Source: Pseudonocardia oroxyli | GTDB taxonomy: Bacteria; Actinomycetota; Actinomycetes; Mycobacteriales; Pseudonocardiaceae | Direction: 5' to 3' | Length of the DNA: 64,000 nucleotides | Assembly: GCF_900102195.1 (NCBI RefSeq) | Contig: NZ_FNBE01000011.1 | Span: forward strand, 124,001 to 188,000 | Shown here: one piece after another, positions 1-8,034 of the stretch | Layout of the letters: the number at the start of each line of letters is the position of its first letter | Numbering within the stretch: the first letter of the stretch is position 1 | The notes under the pieces: generated by a model | Seen by the model: the letters and a program-made list of their open reading frames with translations, nothing else | Told to the model about the DNA's origin: nothing | The model's database searches: none | Position numbers and translations under genes: made by a program

Positions 1-1334
1 TCGACGAAGAAGTTGCCCGACACGCCCATGTCGTAGTCGCCCTGCACGACGGTCGACTGGGTCGAGTCCATGACCTTCACCGAGACCGCGATGTTCCTGT
101 ACTCCGACAGCAGCGTCTGGATGCCCTCAGCCGTCGTCCGGTTCTGCGGGTTGACCAGGATCGTGAAGGTGACCGGCCCGCCCTTCTCCCCCGACACCTG
201 GTCGAGCAGCTGCTGGGCCTGCGCCCGGTCGGTGGCCGGGTAGGCGATCGCGGGATCGTAGAAGGGGGTGCCCGGCGCGGAGATCGTCTTCGTGACCTCC
301 GCCCGGCCGCCCTGGACCAGGTCGTTGAGCAGCGCGACGTCGAGGCCCAGCATGACCGCCCGCCGCACCCGCACGTCGTTGAACGGCGCCCGGGAGTTGT
401 TGAGCACGAAGGCGATGCCGCCGCTGAGCTTGCTCGTGTACGTCGTGTATCCGGCCTCGGTGGCCTGGGCGAGCGACTCGAAGTCCGCGGAGTTGAACTC
501 GATCTGTCCCTGACCGGAGACCAGGCCGTTGTAGCGCTGGCCGGCGTCGGGGATGGGCCGGACGACGAGCTGGTCGAGGTACGGGCGAGGCGCGTCGAAG
601 TACTTCGGGTTGCGCACCAGGGTCATGTGGTCGTCGCGCACCCACTCCTTCAGGGTGAAGGGTCCGGCGCCGACCGGTGCGGTGTCCGCCGTGTCGATCG
701 ACGACGGCGAGACGATGAAGTTGATGGTGTTACCGGCCAACGCCCGCGGCCACTGCCCGTTGGGAGCGGCCAGCGTGACTCGCAGGGTCCGGGCGTCCAC
801 GACCGTCGTCGACGCGATGGCCTTCACCTGTGCGAGGGAGCTGCTCGTGGTCTCCGGCGCGCCGTGGCGTTCCCAGTTGAGTTTCACCGCGGCCGCGTCG
901 AACGGTGTGCCGTCGGAGAAGACCAACCCCGGCCGCAGTCTCAGGGTCCAGTTGAGGCTGTCCGTGGAGTCGAGGGACTCGGCCAGCGACATCGAGACGT
1001 CGCCCGTCGCGGGATCCTGCAGGACCAGGCCTCCGTAGAGCGAGAACCCGACCACGCCGTCACCGCGGGTCGCGGTGATGATCTGCATCTTGAACGGACT
1101 CACCGCCTGGGTTTCGGTCTGGTTGAGCAGGGTGAGCGCCCCGCCGGAGCGGGGCGGGCCGCCAGGGGCGTCGCCCGACCCGCCCGACGAAACACCTCCT
1201 GCGCAGCCTGCCGAGAGGAGAACCACGGCCAGCGCCGTCGCCAGGGTCGCGCTCCACCGTCGCGGGCGGGACCGCCGGCGCCGCACCTCTCCGATGCGGG
1301 CGCTCCGCGCGTGAGGTGCGGCCTGTCTCGTCAC
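1..1334 (-). CDS. ABC transporter substrate-binding lipoprotein, SBP_bac_5 family (3' end outside window)
   Basis: Extracytoplasmic solute-binding protein of the oligopeptide/nickel type that would hand a solute to an ABC importer not present in this part of the window. The GTG start at 1332-1334 follows AAGGAGCC at a spacing of 8. An Arg-rich n-region, a hydrophobic stretch at residues 28-40 and a lipobox LLSAGC (Cys about 44) mark a lipoprotein. A low-complexity Gly/Ser/Pro linker is followed by the family fold, with typical wording such as GGLVLQDPATG and LRPGLVFSDGTPFDAAAVK. About 444 residues are visible, so most of the usual 500 to 550 are present. It is divergent from the DUF2889-GntR pair and lies next to the catabolic genes, so it may bind the substrate or a breakdown product. 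The ligand cannot be read from sequence. Confidence 0.88.
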   Translation of the reverse strand, partial: MTRQAAPHARSARIGEVRRRRSRPRRWSATLATALAVVLLSAGCAGGVSSGGSGDAPGGPPRSGGALTLLNQTETQAVSPFKMQIITATRGDGVVGFSLYGGLVLQDPATGDVSMSLAESLDSTDSLNWTLRLRPGLVFSDGTPFDAAAVKLNWERHGAPETTSSSLAQVKAIASTTVVDARTLRVTLAAPNGQWPRALAGNTINFIVSPSSIDTADTAPVGAGPFTLKEWVRDDHMTLVRNPKYFDAPRPYLDQLVVRPIPDAGQRYNGLVSGQGQIEFNSADFESLAQATEAGYTTYTSKLSGGIAFVLNNSRAPFNDVRVRRAVMLGLDVALLNDLVQGGRAEVTKTISAPGTPFYDPAIAYPATDRAQAQQLLDQVSGEKGGPVTFTILVNPQNRTTAEGIQTLLSEYRNIAVSVKVMDSTQSTVVQGDYDMGVSGNFFV

Positions 1335-1639
1335 CTTGAGGCTCCTTTGCCTTCTTCTGGTCCGCAGGCATGCGAACCCGACGCCACCGCACCAGAGTCC
1401 TGCCGGGGGACCGGTTCCCGACCGGCGTGACCGCTCGGGCGGCGGCCGCAGGACTCGGGGACCAGGGCCCGACCACGGGACGACCTGTAATGCCCGTCAC
1501 TGATGCAGGGCCTAGACTAAAGCTGATAACATTCACACACAAGGGTCAGTCCGAACCGATCGGACAGATGGGGCGGACACCTCGTGAGCAGATCCCGCGG
1601 TGTCTCGCATGACGACGCCGTCCTGCAAGGAGGCCCAGC
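1335..1639. promoter_or_regulatory. Divergent promoter region between the binding protein and DUF2889
   Basis: No gene is visible in these 305 bases. The AT-richest part, about 1510-1540, contains TGATAA at 1524-1529, the reverse complement of the TTATCA core found in front of other genes of the island. A perfect inverted repeat GTCCGA-N5-TCGGAC lies at 1549-1565. Either could be a regulator site; the flanking GntR gene at 2677 is the obvious candidate regulator. No -10/-35 pair is convincing. Confidence 0.4.
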
Positions 1640-2647
1640 ATGATCGATGTGTCGGCGGACGCCTACCGTTCCGGCACGGCGGGCGAGCCGAGTCCAGCAC
1701 GGCCCGCCGGCTCGGTCCGGCGTACGTCGACCGTGGACGTCACCATCGCCGACGAGTCCCGGCCGGAACTGCGTCTGGAGGGCCGGGCCCAAGACCTGCA
1801 CACGACCGCAGAGGGCGCGCGGGTGCTCGACTACGCGACGATGGCGGGCGTGGTCGAAGGCGAGGGTGGCACGCTCACGGAGCTGACCACGACCCCGGCC
1901 TCCTGGTCGGGCCCGCTGGCGGCCCTCGTCGGGTCGTCGGCGCGTTCGGGTTTCCGCCGGGCTCTGGACGCCGCCGCCCCGGACCTGGCCGCCTCGGGCG
2001 GGCCGCTCGCACTCCTGCTCGACGACATACCGGTCTGTCTCCTGGTGTCGGGCAACCTGTGGGCTCGGCGCCCCGGCGTCGCCTCCAGTGGCGGGCACCC
2101 GCCTGCCGGCGTGTGCGCGGGCTGGCAGACCGACGGACGGTTGCTCACGCTCGCCGAGCGAACCGGTGGGTCACCGTTCGTACAGGGTCCGGTCAGTGAG
2201 CGACTCGACGACCCCGACGACCCCCGGGGCTGGCACGACATGCCCGTCCTCGGCCCCTGGTCGATGCGGCGGGCGCGAAGGCTGGACCTGGTCGCGGAGC
2301 CGGACGGGTGGTTCCGATTCCACGCCTACCTGCGCGATGTACGCCGACAGGACGACCCCGCGCCACGGACCGTGCACGAATACAGCGTCCTCGGCCGGAT
2401 CGATGAGACCGGCACGGTGCGCCGGATCGACGCCGTACCCCACGTCCTCCCGGCGCCCGAGTGTCCACAAGCGACCGCGAGCGCCGGGCGGCTGCGCGGA
2501 CGGCCCGTCGGGGAGCTGCGCAAGCATGTCAGCAAGACGTTCACCGGGGTCAGCACGTGCACCCACCTCAACGACGTTCTCCGTGCGCTCGGCGACGCGC
2601 AGCACCTCCTCGACGCCATTCACCGGGTCCGGCCCGATCGGCGCTAG
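1640..2647 (+). CDS. DUF2889 family protein
   Basis: Protein of 335 residues. Its C-terminal half matches the DUF2889 pattern: a stretch around RKHVSKTFTGVSTCTHLNDV, followed by LRALGDAQHLLDAI. The family has no established biochemical role. It often sits in actinobacterial and proteobacterial degradation clusters, which fits here. The ATG start is set by AAGGAGG at 1627-1633, 6 bases upstream. No signal peptide or membrane segment is seen, so it is probably cytoplasmic. The GntR gene starts 29 bases after its stop, so the two are probably co-transcribed from a promoter in the upstream divergent region. Function unknown; family call fairly sure. Confidence 0.8.
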   Translation: MIDVSADAYRSGTAGEPSPARPAGSVRRTSTVDVTIADESRPELRLEGRAQDLHTTAEGARVLDYATMAGVVEGEGGTLTELTTTPASWSGPLAALVGSSARSGFRRALDAAAPDLAASGGPLALLLDDIPVCLLVSGNLWARRPGVASSGGHPPAGVCAGWQTDGRLLTLAERTGGSPFVQGPVSERLDDPDDPRGWHDMPVLGPWSMRRARRLDLVAEPDGWFRFHAYLRDVRRQDDPAPRTVHEYSVLGRIDETGTVRRIDAVPHVLPAPECPQATASAGRLRGRPVGELRKHVSKTFTGVSTCTHLNDVLRALGDAQHLLDAIHRVRPDRR

Positions 2648-2676
2648 GCTTCCCCGCACGTCGAAGGAGGTCAGGG

Positions 2677-3441
2677 GTGGCCCAGCCGAAGGTGGCAGCC
2701 GAGATCGCTCGGCGGCTGATGCGAGAAGCGGCCGAACGCGGGCTGAAGCCGGGTGATCACCTGGGCTCGGAATCCGAGCTCATCGACCGCTACGGGGTGG
2801 CGAGGGGATCACTGCGCGAGGCTCTCCGGCTGCTTGAGGCACAGGGGGCCGTGGAGCTGAGGCGGGGCGCAGGGGGCGGGGCCATCATGGCGCATCCACG
2901 GCCGACCCAGCTCGCCGCATTCCTCGCCATGACCCTGCAGACCGGTGGCGGCACCCTGCGAACCGTGCTCGAGACGCGGGCGACGATCGAACCGGCGATG
3001 GCGGCGCTCGCGGCCCGACGTCGGACCCCGGAACAGGCGGACGCCCTGACGAAATGCACTACGCGTCTGCTGGATGCGCGACATGACACGGCCACGTTCC
3101 ATGCGCTGAACCGCCAGTTCCACGATCTGGTCGCGGAAGCGTCGGGAAACCTGCTGATCGCCGCCATGCTCCCCGCGTTGTCCTGGATGTCGTCGGCCAT
3201 CGGCTGGGAGCTGCACCCGCGGGTGCGCAAGCGGATCGCCATCGAGAAGCAGGGCATCGCGGAGGCGATCGCCGAGGGCGACTCGTGGGGCGCGTCCCAG
3301 CGGATGGCGCGCATGATCCTCGGTTACGAGGACCTCAGCACCGCGGACGCGGGCGTGCTGGAGCGCCCCATCGCCTGGGCGGACGTCGACGAGCTCCTCG
3401 AGAAGCACCTGCTCGACGGCTCGGACGGCACGGACGGCTGA
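2677..3441 (+). CDS. GntR family transcriptional regulator, FadR subfamily (copy 1)
   Basis: DNA-binding regulator of 254 residues. The winged helix-turn-helix spans about residues 5-72, with the core SELIDRYGVARGSLREALRL and the wing motif RRGAGGGA. The rest is an all-helical FCD-type effector domain with HALNRQFHDLVAEASGN. The GTG start follows AAGGAGG at 2664-2670 and lies 29 bases after the DUF2889 stop. A close paralogue of the same length lies at 14028-14792; the first 60 residues differ at only about 8 places. FadR-type regulators usually respond to organic acids or CoA thioesters and repress degradation genes. The likely targets here are the units preceded by the TTATCA motif, but that link is inferred. 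Confidence 0.9.
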   Translation: MAQPKVAAEIARRLMREAAERGLKPGDHLGSESELIDRYGVARGSLREALRLLEAQGAVELRRGAGGGAIMAHPRPTQLAAFLAMTLQTGGGTLRTVLETRATIEPAMAALAARRRTPEQADALTKCTTRLLDARHDTATFHALNRQFHDLVAEASGNLLIAAMLPALSWMSSAIGWELHPRVRKRIAIEKQGIAEAIAEGDSWGASQRMARMILGYEDLSTADAGVLERPIAWADVDELLEKHLLDGSDGTDG

Positions 3442-3479
3442 ACCGCCGGGAGGGATGTGGCGTCGTCCCCGCCGTCGGC

Positions 3480-4373
3480 TCAGGCGATCGCGATGGGATT
3501 GACCGGACTGCCGGTCGCGCCCGGGACAGGCAGCGCACCGAGTACGAAGAGGAACTCGTGACAACCGTCGGCGGCCAGCTCCCGCAGCATCATGTTCTCG
3601 ATCAGCGGCGTGCCCCGCCGGATGAGCATCTCGATGTGCACCGCGAGCGGCCGGCCCGCCGGGAACGGGATGGGTTCGATGCCACTGTTGTCGGCGCCCA
3701 GGGCGGCGATGTCCCGCTCGGCCAGGTAGCGGGCCGCCTCGAGCCCGATGCCCGGCTGCGTGTGTCCGGGGGTATCCCCGCGGGACACCTCCGCGAGGAA
3801 CCTGTCCTGCCATCCGGTCCGCAGGAGCACGATGTCCCCGGCCCGGATCTCGACCCCCTGGGCCCGCGCGCAGTCGGCGAGCTCGCCCGGCGCGATCACA
3901 TGGTCGCTCTCCAGCCAGGACACGCCGAGGAACCCCGCGAGGTCGAGGAGCACCCCACGCCCCGCGAACCCGGACAGCTTCTCGACGCCGAGCCGCGTCG
4001 CTCCCCCGTAGGGCTCGAACCCGGACGCCGGGAACCCGTTGTAGAAGGTTCCCTCGTGGTAGGCGTGGCACAGCGCGTCGATGTGCGTGACGGAGTGTGA
4101 AGGCAGGATCAGCACGTCCTCACAGGCGCCGTCCTCATCCGGCACCCCCGCGACGCCGAGCAGGTTGTCGCGTTCGGTCAGCAGGCTCAGGCGCTGAGGG
4201 CCGCCCCGGTAGGCGGCCAGCGGCACGCCCGTGCGGGCCAGCGGCAGCGACAGCCGGTAGACCTTCCCGCTCCGACAGCTGCGCGCGGCCTCGAGGACGA
4301 CGTCGTCGGTCAGCAGGTTCAGCGTGCCCCGCTCGTCGTCGTCGCCCCAGCGGCCCCAGTTGTCCTCCGCCAT
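3480..4373 (-). CDS. Cyclase family protein (kynurenine-formamidase-like metal hydrolase), copy 1
   Basis: Protein of 297 residues of the putative cyclase family (PF04199), whose members open or close amide, lactone or cyclic ketone bonds with a metal. The metal motif reads SHSVTHIDALCH, close to the family's HxGTHxDxPxH. The N-terminus NWGRWGDDDERGTLNLL is typical of this subfamily, and the C-terminus ends in GSPVNPIAIA. The ATG at 4371-4373 follows AAAGGA. It is the last gene of a five-gene minus-strand operon: serine hydrolase, aldehyde dehydrogenase, cupin, small monooxygenase, cyclase. It has a divergent relative at 16979-18004 in which the two His of the motif are Gln. A ring-opening hydrolase role in a catabolic route is the best guess. 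Confidence 0.85.
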   Translation of the reverse strand: MAEDNWGRWGDDDERGTLNLLTDDVVLEAARSCRSGKVYRLSLPLARTGVPLAAYRGGPQRLSLLTERDNLLGVAGVPDEDGACEDVLILPSHSVTHIDALCHAYHEGTFYNGFPASGFEPYGGATRLGVEKLSGFAGRGVLLDLAGFLGVSWLESDHVIAPGELADCARAQGVEIRAGDIVLLRTGWQDRFLAEVSRGDTPGHTQPGIGLEAARYLAERDIAALGADNSGIEPIPFPAGRPLAVHIEMLIRRGTPLIENMMLRELAADGCHEFLFVLGALPVPGATGSPVNPIAIA

Positions 4374-4393
4374 CGTGTCCTTTCCTGCGCGGG

Positions 4394-4717
4394 TCACGCC
4401 CGGCTCGCCATCGGGCGGACGCGGCGCGGCGCGATCGGCGTGCTGAAGCACTCTCCTACTCCGGGCAGCAGGTGCAGCACGTGCTCCCGGTGCAGGTCGA
4501 GCGCCTCTCTGTCCGAGTAGAGCTCGTACACACAGAGCACCGACGGGTCCTTGAGATCGCAGTACCACTGCCAGGCGAGGGTGCCGGGCTCGTCGGCGGC
4601 GATGCGGCGCAGCACCTCCAGCCGCTCCATCAGGTCGGCCCGCCGGCTCTCGTCGATCACCCCTTGACCGATGATCGCGATCTCCGCACCGGTCAGGGGC
4701 GGGTGGCAGAGGGTCAC
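4394..4717 (-). CDS. Antibiotic-biosynthesis-monooxygenase (ABM) domain protein
   Basis: Small protein of 107 residues with an ABM/quinol-monooxygenase-like ferredoxin fold. Recognisable pieces are LMERLEVLRRIAADEPGTLAW, FADLKDPSVL-type text (here YCDLKDPSVLCVYELYSDREAL) and HREHVLHLL. The family holds cofactor-free oxygenases and related isomerases acting on aromatic or quinone substrates. The GTG start at 4715-4717 overlaps the stop of the cupin gene (GTGA), which implies translational coupling. Next downstream, after 20 bases, is the cyclase gene. Which chemistry it performs is not visible; some family members are only stress-related. Confidence 0.75.
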   Translation of the reverse strand: MTLCHPPLTGAEIAIIGQGVIDESRRADLMERLEVLRRIAADEPGTLAWQWYCDLKDPSVLCVYELYSDREALDLHREHVLHLLPGVGECFSTPIAPRRVRPMASRA

Positions 4718-5196
4718 GATCCGCCCGTGACCTCGGCGTCACCGGGCAGCGGGACGTAGGTCGGGGGCACCTCGTTCTTGCGGGCGTCGGCCTCCTGCAT
4801 CTCACCGTTCTCGTCTTCGTAGAGCAGCCGGAACATGCCCTCCAGCGCGCTGAAGACCTCGATCGTCGTGCAACCCTCGGGCCCCGCGGTGTGTGGCCCG
4901 TAGAGCGTGTAGGGGTCCGCGGTGAAGGTGTCGCCTGCCTTGGCGATGCGTCCGTCCCCGAGGTCCAGGGAGCCCTTGATCACGATCTCGAACCGCTGGC
5001 ACGGGTGGCCGTGCTTGAAGAGCGTGTAGTTCGGGGGCATCTCGAGGAAGAAGGCCGCGGGCACCGAGAAGTCCTCGACGGAGCTGTCCAGGTGCCAGAG
5101 CGGGATCTTGGTGGCGTCCATCATCGTGCCCGAGAGGGCCTTGATGAACCATTCGGGCGTCTCGCTGGGGGTGGTGCCATAGGGGTAGTACTTCAT
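4714..5196 (-). CDS. Cupin domain protein
   Basis: Protein of 160 residues with a single cupin barrel. The first motif is around YTLFKHGHPCQRFEIVIKGS, and the second is weaker, around DPYTLYGPHTAGPEGCTTIE. His and Glu in the first motif could bind a metal, but not all canonical ligands are obvious. Small cupins in degradation operons act as dioxygenases, isomerases or effector sensors. The ATG at 5194-5196 follows GGAAGGCGG. It lies 33 bases after the aldehyde dehydrogenase stop, and its own stop overlaps the next start. Fold call is good; function is open. Confidence 0.75.
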   Translation of the reverse strand: MKYYPYGTTPSETPEWFIKALSGTMMDATKIPLWHLDSSVEDFSVPAAFFLEMPPNYTLFKHGHPCQRFEIVIKGSLDLGDGRIAKAGDTFTADPYTLYGPHTAGPEGCTTIEVFSALEGMFRLLYEDENGEMQEADARKNEVPPTYVPLPGDAEVTGGS

Positions 5197-5229
5197 GACC
5201 TGCCGCCTTCCGGGTGGTGGTTGCCGCGT

Positions 5230-6699
5230 TTACTCGTCGTCCATCGAGATCCACACGTTCTTAGACTGCATGAAGGTCATCAGACCTTCCCGTCCGCCGA
5301 GACGGCCGTACCCACTCTCCTTGTACCCGCCGAACGGCATTCCGGGTCCGATGCCGCCGCGGCCGTTGACATACACCGAACCGCTGCTCAGCTGGGCGGC
5401 CATCCGGTGCACCCGGCCGACGTCACGGGTCTGGAGGTAGCTGCTCAGCCCGAAGGGCGTGCCGTTCGCCAGGGCGAGGGCCTCGTCCTCGGTGCGGAAG
5501 GTGGACAGGCTCAACACGGGACCGTAGACCTCGGTCTGGGCCAGCTCACTGTCGGGCCGCACCCCGGCGAGCAGGGTCGGCTCGACGAAGTACCCGGCCC
5601 CGCCGACGGCGGTCGCCGACCCACCGGCGCACAGCTCGGCGCCCTCGGTGGTGGCCCGGTCGACCATGCCGAGGATTCGGGTGCGGGCGGCCTCGGTGAT
5701 GACCGGCCCCATCGTCGTCGCCGCGTCGAACGGGTCACCGAGGACGTGCTGGGCGATCTGCTTGCGTGCGATCTCGACGACCTCGTCGACGACGGACTCG
5801 TGGGCGATCATCCGGCCCGCGGTGATGCACGTCTGTCCACTGCCGCCGTGGATGCCGCCGACGGAGACCGCCACGGCCCGTTCCAGGTCGGCGTCGGGGA
5901 AGATCAGGTTGGCCGACTTGCCGCCGAGCTCGAGGTCGATCGGCTTGAGGTGCTCGGCCGCGAGCGCCGCCACGCGGCGCCCGACCGTGCCCCCGCCGGT
6001 GAAGTGGATCTTGCCGACACCGGTGTGCTCGACCAGTGCGGTCCCGGCTTCGGCCCCTCCGGGCAGGACGTTCACCAGCCCGGGCGGCAGGCCGGCCTCC
6101 AGGCACAGCTCGCCGAACCGGAGATAGGCGTACGGCGCCAGCTCCGACGGCTTCAGAATGACAGCGTTGCCTGCGGCGAGCGCCGGGGCCACCGTCAGTC
6201 CGAGGTTGTAGACCGGCGTGTTCCAGGTCGCGAAGACGCCGATGACGCCGATCGGCTCCGACACCGCGTAGTCGAACGCCGGCCCGAACCAGGTCGGCAC
6301 CACGTCACCGACGATCTTGTCAGCCCAACCCGCGTAATAGCGTAGCCCTCCCGCGGCCCGCGACGGGCCCAGCGCGGCGATGCGGAGCGGGAACCCGCTG
6401 TCGCGGATGGAGAGCGCCACGAGCTCGTCGCCGTGCTCGTCGACGACGTCGGCCAGCCGCAGGAGCGCGTCCCGGCGCCGGTCGGGCGTGAGAGCCTGCC
6501 ATCGGGCTGCTCCCTCGGCCGCGGCCGCGGCCGCGAGATCGATCTCCCGTGCGCCTGCCATCGGTACCGGCTGGTCGGCCGCGCCGGTGGCGGGGAACCG
6601 GTGCACCGCGGAACCACCCGACGACTCCGCCAGTCGGTCGGTCCCGATCAGCAGGCCGGGCGCCGGCAGTGGCACCTCGGCCAGGGGCGTGTGGGTCAT
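5230..6699 (-). CDS. NAD(P)-dependent aldehyde dehydrogenase
   Basis: Oxidises an aldehyde to a carboxylic acid with NAD(P)+. The 489-residue length is normal for the superfamily. Conserved sites are visible: TWN (Asn about 160) for the oxyanion hole, KPSELAP for cofactor binding, FTGGGTVG, the base Glu about 257 in LELGGKS and the nucleophile Cys about 291 in GSGQTC. The C-terminal FGGYKESGYGRLGG is typical. The ATG at 6697-6699 follows a GGAGGAG box. It sits between the serine hydrolase (28 bases upstream) and the cupin (33 bases downstream) in one operon. The substrate is probably an aldehyde made in the same pathway, perhaps by an SDR nearby. Confidence 0.95.
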   Translation of the reverse strand: MTHTPLAEVPLPAPGLLIGTDRLAESSGGSAVHRFPATGAADQPVPMAGAREIDLAAAAAAEGAARWQALTPDRRRDALLRLADVVDEHGDELVALSIRDSGFPLRIAALGPSRAAGGLRYYAGWADKIVGDVVPTWFGPAFDYAVSEPIGVIGVFATWNTPVYNLGLTVAPALAAGNAVILKPSELAPYAYLRFGELCLEAGLPPGLVNVLPGGAEAGTALVEHTGVGKIHFTGGGTVGRRVAALAAEHLKPIDLELGGKSANLIFPDADLERAVAVSVGGIHGGSGQTCITAGRMIAHESVVDEVVEIARKQIAQHVLGDPFDAATTMGPVITEAARTRILGMVDRATTEGAELCAGGSATAVGGAGYFVEPTLLAGVRPDSELAQTEVYGPVLSLSTFRTEDEALALANGTPFGLSSYLQTRDVGRVHRMAAQLSSGSVYVNGRGGIGPGMPFGGYKESGYGRLGGREGLMTFMQSKNVWISMDDE

Positions 6700-6727
6700 G
6701 CCCTGTGTCTCCTCCGTGGCTCGATGG

Positions 6728-7906
6728 TCAGGCGGTCACGGACGGGGAGTGTCCGGCCGCTGCGAGGCGCTCGCCGGCGACGTCGAGCACCGCCCGGCCG
6801 ATGGCGGAGAACGGGTGGTCCCCCGACCCCGGGTCGAAGGCTTCGAACATGCGGTTGTGGAAGATCGCCACCGACAACCTGCGGTCCAGGTCCACCCACA
6901 GCAGGCTGCCGCCGGAGCCGCCGTGGTAGAGGGTGGCGGCACCGCCGCCGAGGACCGTGCCGCCCCCGAGCCAGAAGCCGCCGGTACCGATCGAGGGGGC
7001 GACCCGGCCACCACCGAAGAGCACCTCGTCGAGGGCGTCGCCGTTGGGCCGCGGGGTGAGCAGGTTGCGGACCCGGAACTCCGACAACAGCCGGACACCG
7101 TCGAGCTCGCCGCCGTTCGCCACCAGCGCAGCCAGCCGGGCGGCCGCACGAGCGGACATGATCCCCCCGGCAGCGGGATAGCACGCCTGCTTCACGACAT
7201 CCAGATTGTGCACGTGGGCGTCCGGGGCGACCGCGTCGGGCTTGGCGAGCCGGCTCGCCTCCGTCTCCCCCACCACCCGTTCGCGGGACAGGATCGAGGT
7301 CAGCACGGCCACGTCGGGCAGCCGCTGATCCGGTACCCCGAAGAACAGGTCTTCGATCCCGAGCGGCGCACACAGCTCCTGACGGACGAACTCACCGAAG
7401 TCACGGCCGGACGGGTCCGTACGCCGGACGACCTCGCCGACGATGTGCCCGAAGACGAGCGACTGGTAGGCGCTCGATGTGCCGGGGGCGAAGAGCGGGG
7501 TGAACTCGGCGACCCGCGCGGTCATCCACCCCCAGTCACCGAGGAGCTCGGGGGTGACCCCTTCCGGCATCTGCGGGATCCCCGACTGGTGGCTGAGGAC
7601 ATGACGGACCAGGATGTCCCCCTTGCCGTTGCCGCCGAACTCCGGCCAGTAGCGGGCGACCGGGGACTCGTAGTCGACCAGCCCCCGCTCGGCCTGCAGG
7701 TGCAACGCCAGCGAGGTGATCGCCTTCGACACGGAGAACACCGAGAACAGGGTGTCGCCCGTGACGGGCCTGCCGTCCTGGTCCGCCGGGCCCGTCCACG
7801 CGTCGACGATCACGTCCGGACCGAGGTAGGCCGCGACCTGCAGTCCCCGCTCGCCGTACCGCGTCGTCGCCTCCGCGAGGGCCTTCTCGATCCGGGCATC
7901 CTGCAT
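6728..7906 (-). CDS. Serine hydrolase of the beta-lactamase/esterase EstB type, copy 1
   Basis: Cytoplasmic ester or lactone hydrolase of the penicillin-binding-protein-like fold. The catalytic motif SVSK lies near residue 58 (counted from the chosen start), with the nucleophilic Ser three before Lys. A tyrosine motif Y-Q-S about 90 residues later is the usual second site. C-terminal blocks GGIMSARAAARLA and HGGSGGSLLWVDLD are typical of EstB and LovD-like enzymes. No signal peptide is seen. ATG at 7904-7906 is preferred over GTG codons just upstream because GAGGAG at 7915-7920 is 8 bases from it. It is the first gene of a five-gene operon, with a TTATCA motif in its promoter region. A paralogue lies at 19214-20398. 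Confidence 0.85.
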   Translation of the reverse strand: MQDARIEKALAEATTRYGERGLQVAAYLGPDVIVDAWTGPADQDGRPVTGDTLFSVFSVSKAITSLALHLQAERGLVDYESPVARYWPEFGGNGKGDILVRHVLSHQSGIPQMPEGVTPELLGDWGWMTARVAEFTPLFAPGTSSAYQSLVFGHIVGEVVRRTDPSGRDFGEFVRQELCAPLGIEDLFFGVPDQRLPDVAVLTSILSRERVVGETEASRLAKPDAVAPDAHVHNLDVVKQACYPAAGGIMSARAAARLAALVANGGELDGVRLLSEFRVRNLLTPRPNGDALDEVLFGGGRVAPSIGTGGFWLGGGTVLGGGAATLYHGGSGGSLLWVDLDRRLSVAIFHNRMFEAFDPGSGDHPFSAIGRAVLDVAGERLAAAGHSPSVTA

Positions 7907-8034
7907 CACGCGCACTCCTCGATCCGCCGGCCCCGCGGTGGACCGGACCAGGCGACATTATTCTTATCAGATTGAGCTGGTCAGTGGAAGATCACGCCGT
8001 CCGGACGACCGCGGACCCACCGGCGGCCCGGAGT
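7907..8034. promoter_or_regulatory. Promoter region with TCTTATCAGATT motif, upstream of the serine hydrolase operon
   Basis: AT-rich island in otherwise GC-rich DNA. TCTTATCAGATT lies at 7962-7973 (plus strand), and the identical 12-mer occurs at 10289-10300. On the minus strand it reads CTGATAAGAATAAT, so it could overlap a -10 element of the operon that starts at 7906. An operator for one of the GntR twins is the favoured reading, by inference only. Confidence 0.45.
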